From: Lentisphaera marina
Lineage (GTDB): Bacteria; Verrucomicrobiota; Lentisphaeria; Lentisphaerales; Lentisphaeraceae
Reading direction: 5' to 3'
DNA length: 64,000 nucleotides
Assembly: GCF_028745505.1 (NCBI RefSeq)
Contig: NZ_JAQZZL010000002.1
Coordinates: 1,116,001-1,180,000 of the forward strand
Numbering within the stretch: the first letter of the stretch is position 1; the number at the start of each line of letters is the position of its first letter. Under the pieces are notes generated by a model. It did no database searches, was not told the origin of the DNA, and saw nothing but the letters and a program-made list of their open reading frames with translations. Position numbers and translations under genes: made by a program. This document shows, piece by piece, positions 61,931 to 64,000 of this stretch.

Positions 61931-62671
61931 TTAATCACCTGCAATTGAGCTCCAAGCGCCTTCGGGATTATTGGGGGTTCCATTTCCTATGTCACTATTG
62001 GCATGACGGGTAGCAGCCGAACCATCAAAATAGAGGTAATTCCATTTATAATTACCGTGAAGTCCTACAATGCCATCAAATGACTGATGTTCAGGATTAC
62101 TTGTACTAGCAGCCCCATTTGAGCCAAAATAATTGCGGCTAAAAGGAACTTCAGACATAAGTAAACTATCATTTGCAATATTCGAAATTTTTATTGATTC
62201 ACTCCAGACAAAAACTCCTAGTATCACACTATAACTACGAGGAATAAGGTCAGGGTTTTCCCTTACTCTTGTATCTGAAGGACAGCTAAATGCCTGAGTT
62301 GAACGAGAAACTAAATCAGCTTTATCCACCCCAAATTGGCGAATTTGATTGCGAGTCAAATCTATTTTCATATACTGAGAAATTAAGTTATCCCACATGC
62401 TCATTTGGTGAGATAAGTTCGGGTCAATTTCAGGCGCCAAAGCCTCCCATTCAAAACTCACTGGTGGTAATGCTCCTTCATGATCCTCGGTGAACATATT
62501 AAAACTAGTGCCAATTTGCCTTTGATTATTGAGGCAAACGGCTGATTGACTAGCATTTCTCGCTCGCCCTAACACTGGTAAAAGCATACTTACCAAAATC
62601 CCGATGATCGCAATGACTATAAGTAATTCTATGAGTGTAAAACTGTATCTATTATGAATATTTTTCTTCAT
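61931..62671 (-). CDS. Prepilin-type N-terminal cleavage/methylation protein (pseudopilin-like)
   Basis: A 246-residue protein with a class III signal: a short basic leader, then F-T-L-I-E-L-L-I-V-I-A-I-I-G-I-L (about residues 11-26) as the hydrophobic helix with the glutamate at position +5. The body resembles the DUF1559-like proteins with an H-x-DG ending common in Planctomycetes, Verrucomicrobia and Lentisphaerae, here seen as Y-F-D-G-S-A-A-T-R-H. These genes occur in many copies per genome and their role in pili or secretion is unproven. It is a single gene, convergent with the lactonase gene. Confidence 0.87.
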   Translation of the reverse strand: MKKNIHNRYSFTLIELLIVIAIIGILVSMLLPVLGRARNASQSAVCLNNQRQIGTSFNMFTEDHEGALPPVSFEWEALAPEIDPNLSHQMSMWDNLISQYMKIDLTRNQIRQFGVDKADLVSRSTQAFSCPSDTRVRENPDLIPRSYSVILGVFVWSESIKISNIANDSLLMSEVPFSRNYFGSNGAASTSNPEHQSFDGIVGLHGNYKWNYLYFDGSAATRHANSDIGNGTPNNPEGAWSSIAGD

Positions 62672-63059
62672 GCTTATCTCATCCGTTTAATTATCTAATT
62701 AAACTCATTACTTCACCGTTTTGTCTTGTCTGACATGAAATTTTGTTTTTTATTTACCTCAATATACATCTTAAATTCATTTCAAGAAAAGTTCTAAATT
62801 TGAAATACAATCAAAGTTACTACGCCTAGGATCAGCTTAGCCATTTGCGGAATACGCAAAAAATGAGTTTAGCTAATTCAGTTTACACATAAGGCTTGTA
62901 GTAAAACTTTAGTTTATAAATCCCAAAATGAATGAGTTAGCGGCTCTTTATATTTAAGCACTTCTCGCTTGTCAGCGGGATGCGGGGCGCCCCCGTGAAC
63001 GGATTCAAAGACAAAAGGACATGTTATCTAATTAGTTCACCGGTCCTAATCCCTATGAA
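62672..63059. other. Intergenic region with a short GC-rich palindrome
   Basis: A 388-bp stretch between the pseudopilin gene and the 3-prime end of the AraC gene, mostly AT-rich. A GC-rich patch at 62974-62996 contains the perfect palindrome GGGGCGCCCC (62984-62993), unusual for this genome. Short open frames here lack ribosome-binding sites and are not supported. Confidence 0.4.
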
Positions 63060-63902
63060 CTATGCCTCCAAGCTATTATCTAGGGGCAAGGCATTGCGGC
63101 GATATTCGAGGGGGGTCATATTATTGTATTTTTTGAAGCGGGCACAAAAATGTGATTTGGAACTAAAGCCAAGCATAAAAGTTATGTCTTTAATACTATG
63201 AGTCGTGGTACTCAAAAAATGGCAGGCATGGGTGATGCGAATGTGCTCTAAGTAGTTGATCGGACTTTTGCCCATTTCCTTTTTAAAGAGTCGGCAAAAA
63301 GCCGCTTCCGACAAACTGGCTCGTGCCGATAATATGGCTAAATTAATACTGCGTGAATAGTTTTCTTGAATGTAACGCACGGCTCCTACTATGCGTTGAT
63401 CGAGCCCCGAATGTTCTAAATCTTGTTGAACTCGAGCAATGTGAATCAAAATCTCTTCTAAACGATTCATGGCTAATTGTTCCGAAAAAGCAATCTCTTC
63501 TTTTGCGAGTTCAACCGCTTCTTGAATTAAGTTAATGATTAGTTTATAAAGCTTTTGATTGGGGATTTTAAAATTAAATAAGCCATCCCTAACTTCACTC
63601 CATTGCAGGAAAGTCAGCCAATGAGGACGTGGAATAAAATGAGCCCAATAAGCCGCCCAATAACCTTCTTCAGAGTCGGGTATGCCATAATCATGTGCCA
63701 CTCGTGGTGGTAGTAAGACACATTCTAGATCCTCCATGAATAAATCGCCATCGGGATGATGAAAAACGCCTTTGCCTTTGTGGTGAATGAGTAATTGCCA
63801 ATCCTGTGTTCCCTCTTCGCGGTAACAGGTGTAAGCCTTGTTCAAACTAAAATGCCCAACGGTAATATCACGCAATGGCGGTGGTGGAACATTGTGTCTC
63901 AT
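63060..63902 (-). CDS. AraC-family transcriptional regulator
   Basis: A 280-residue regulator. The N-terminal half has a cupin-like fold (H-H-K-G-K-G-V-F-H-H-P-D-G-D near 41-54, then the D-Y-G-I-P segment). The C-terminal half, from about residue 170, carries two HTH motifs: I-N-L-A-I-L-S-A-R-A-S-L-S-E-A-A-F-C-R-L-F and the second with S-I-K-D-I-T-F-M-L-G-F-S-S-K-S-H-F-C-A-R-F-K. No adjacent target gene is visible within the window; the upstream side runs to the right edge. It could control genes beyond 64000. Confidence 0.88.
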   Translation of the reverse strand: MRHNVPPPPLRDITVGHFSLNKAYTCYREEGTQDWQLLIHHKGKGVFHHPDGDLFMEDLECVLLPPRVAHDYGIPDSEEGYWAAYWAHFIPRPHWLTFLQWSEVRDGLFNFKIPNQKLYKLIINLIQEAVELAKEEIAFSEQLAMNRLEEILIHIARVQQDLEHSGLDQRIVGAVRYIQENYSRSINLAILSARASLSEAAFCRLFKKEMGKSPINYLEHIRITHACHFLSTTTHSIKDITFMLGFSSKSHFCARFKKYNNMTPLEYRRNALPLDNSLEA

Positions 63903-64000
63903 GAAAACTTCCTTATGTCAATATTATGATACACTATATCAAATTTCCATTATTGTAAAGCTAGCTATAAATCATTATGATTCATTGTGTGCGAATAATT

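Noticed and set aside
62960..63060. GC-rich patch considered as a tRNA-like structure
   Set aside because: No acceptor stem, anticodon arm or T-loop consensus can be formed.
62980..63201. 73-residue plus-strand open frame overlapping the end of the AraC gene
   Set aside because: No ribosome-binding site, no domain, and antisense to the conserved HTH region of the regulator.
1..64000. Search for CRISPR arrays, rRNA operons, prophage or conjugative genes
   Set aside because: No regularly spaced long repeats, no rRNA-like sequence, and no phage or conjugation proteins; the only mobile element seen is the 1334-bp insertion sequence.

Overview
The window reads as the chromosome of a marine Lentisphaera-like bacterium (PVC superphylum, phylum Lentisphaerota). 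The evidence is an AT-rich genome and a typical PVC gene repertoire: several planctomycete-type cytochrome/DUF1549/DUF1553 proteins paired with Tat-exported DUF1501 proteins, a sulfatase, an ECF sigma factor with a FecR-LamG anti-sigma factor, a prepilin-type N-methylation protein and AraC regulators. The taxonomic call is inference from gene content. No rRNA or tRNA gene and no CRISPR array was seen.

Layout. 1-8.8 kb is mostly housekeeping: the start of a probable pgi, folP, a coiled-coil lipoprotein, a 44-residue Cys/His-rich lipoprotein, a YHYH protein, a YebC-family protein, a nucleotide-sugar dehydrogenase/epimerase pair, fabI, tcdA and a secreted thioredoxin. 8.9-16.8 kb is sugar catabolism: two Gfo/Idh/MocA oxidoreductases, a D-2-hydroxyacid dehydrogenase, IclR and AraC regulators and a LacZ-type beta-galactosidase. 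16.9-22.5 kb holds a very large multidomain cytochrome protein with its DUF1501 partner. 22.5-26 kb is a small locus of unknown function: a TPR membrane protein, a BldC-like HTH/zinc-ribbon protein and a polytopic membrane protein, all preceded by the same 10-bp-periodic GATAGT-type repeats. 26-35 kb has a FecR-LamG/ECF sigma pair, a second DUF1553/DUF1501 pair and a TonB-dependent receptor. 35.3-46.6 kb is a sulfatase - DUF1501 - PPC - DUF1553 - cytochrome/WD40 cluster followed by a SulP anion transporter.

46.7-51.1 kb and 59.3-61.8 kb together encode what looks like a complete non-phosphorylating deoxyhexose (L-fucose or L-rhamnose type) route. It comprises a GntR regulator, a sugar dehydrogenase, a lactonase, a UxaA-family dehydratase, a keto-deoxy-sugar dehydrogenase, a diketo-acid hydrolase and an FMN lactate dehydrogenase. 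Between the two halves lie an intact 1334-bp insertion sequence with a 4-bp target duplication, an alanine dehydrogenase, two BatA/VWA-type membrane proteins and dapD. The window ends with a prepilin-like protein and a further AraC regulator.

Together with the sulfatase, the SulP transporter and the beta-galactosidase, the gene set fits growth on sulfated, fucose- and galactose-containing marine polysaccharides. The most unusual signal is the shared periodic repeat array in the 22.5-26 kb locus. The head-to-tail binding known for the MerR-like protein BldC suggests that the encoded HTH protein autoregulates this three-gene regulon.
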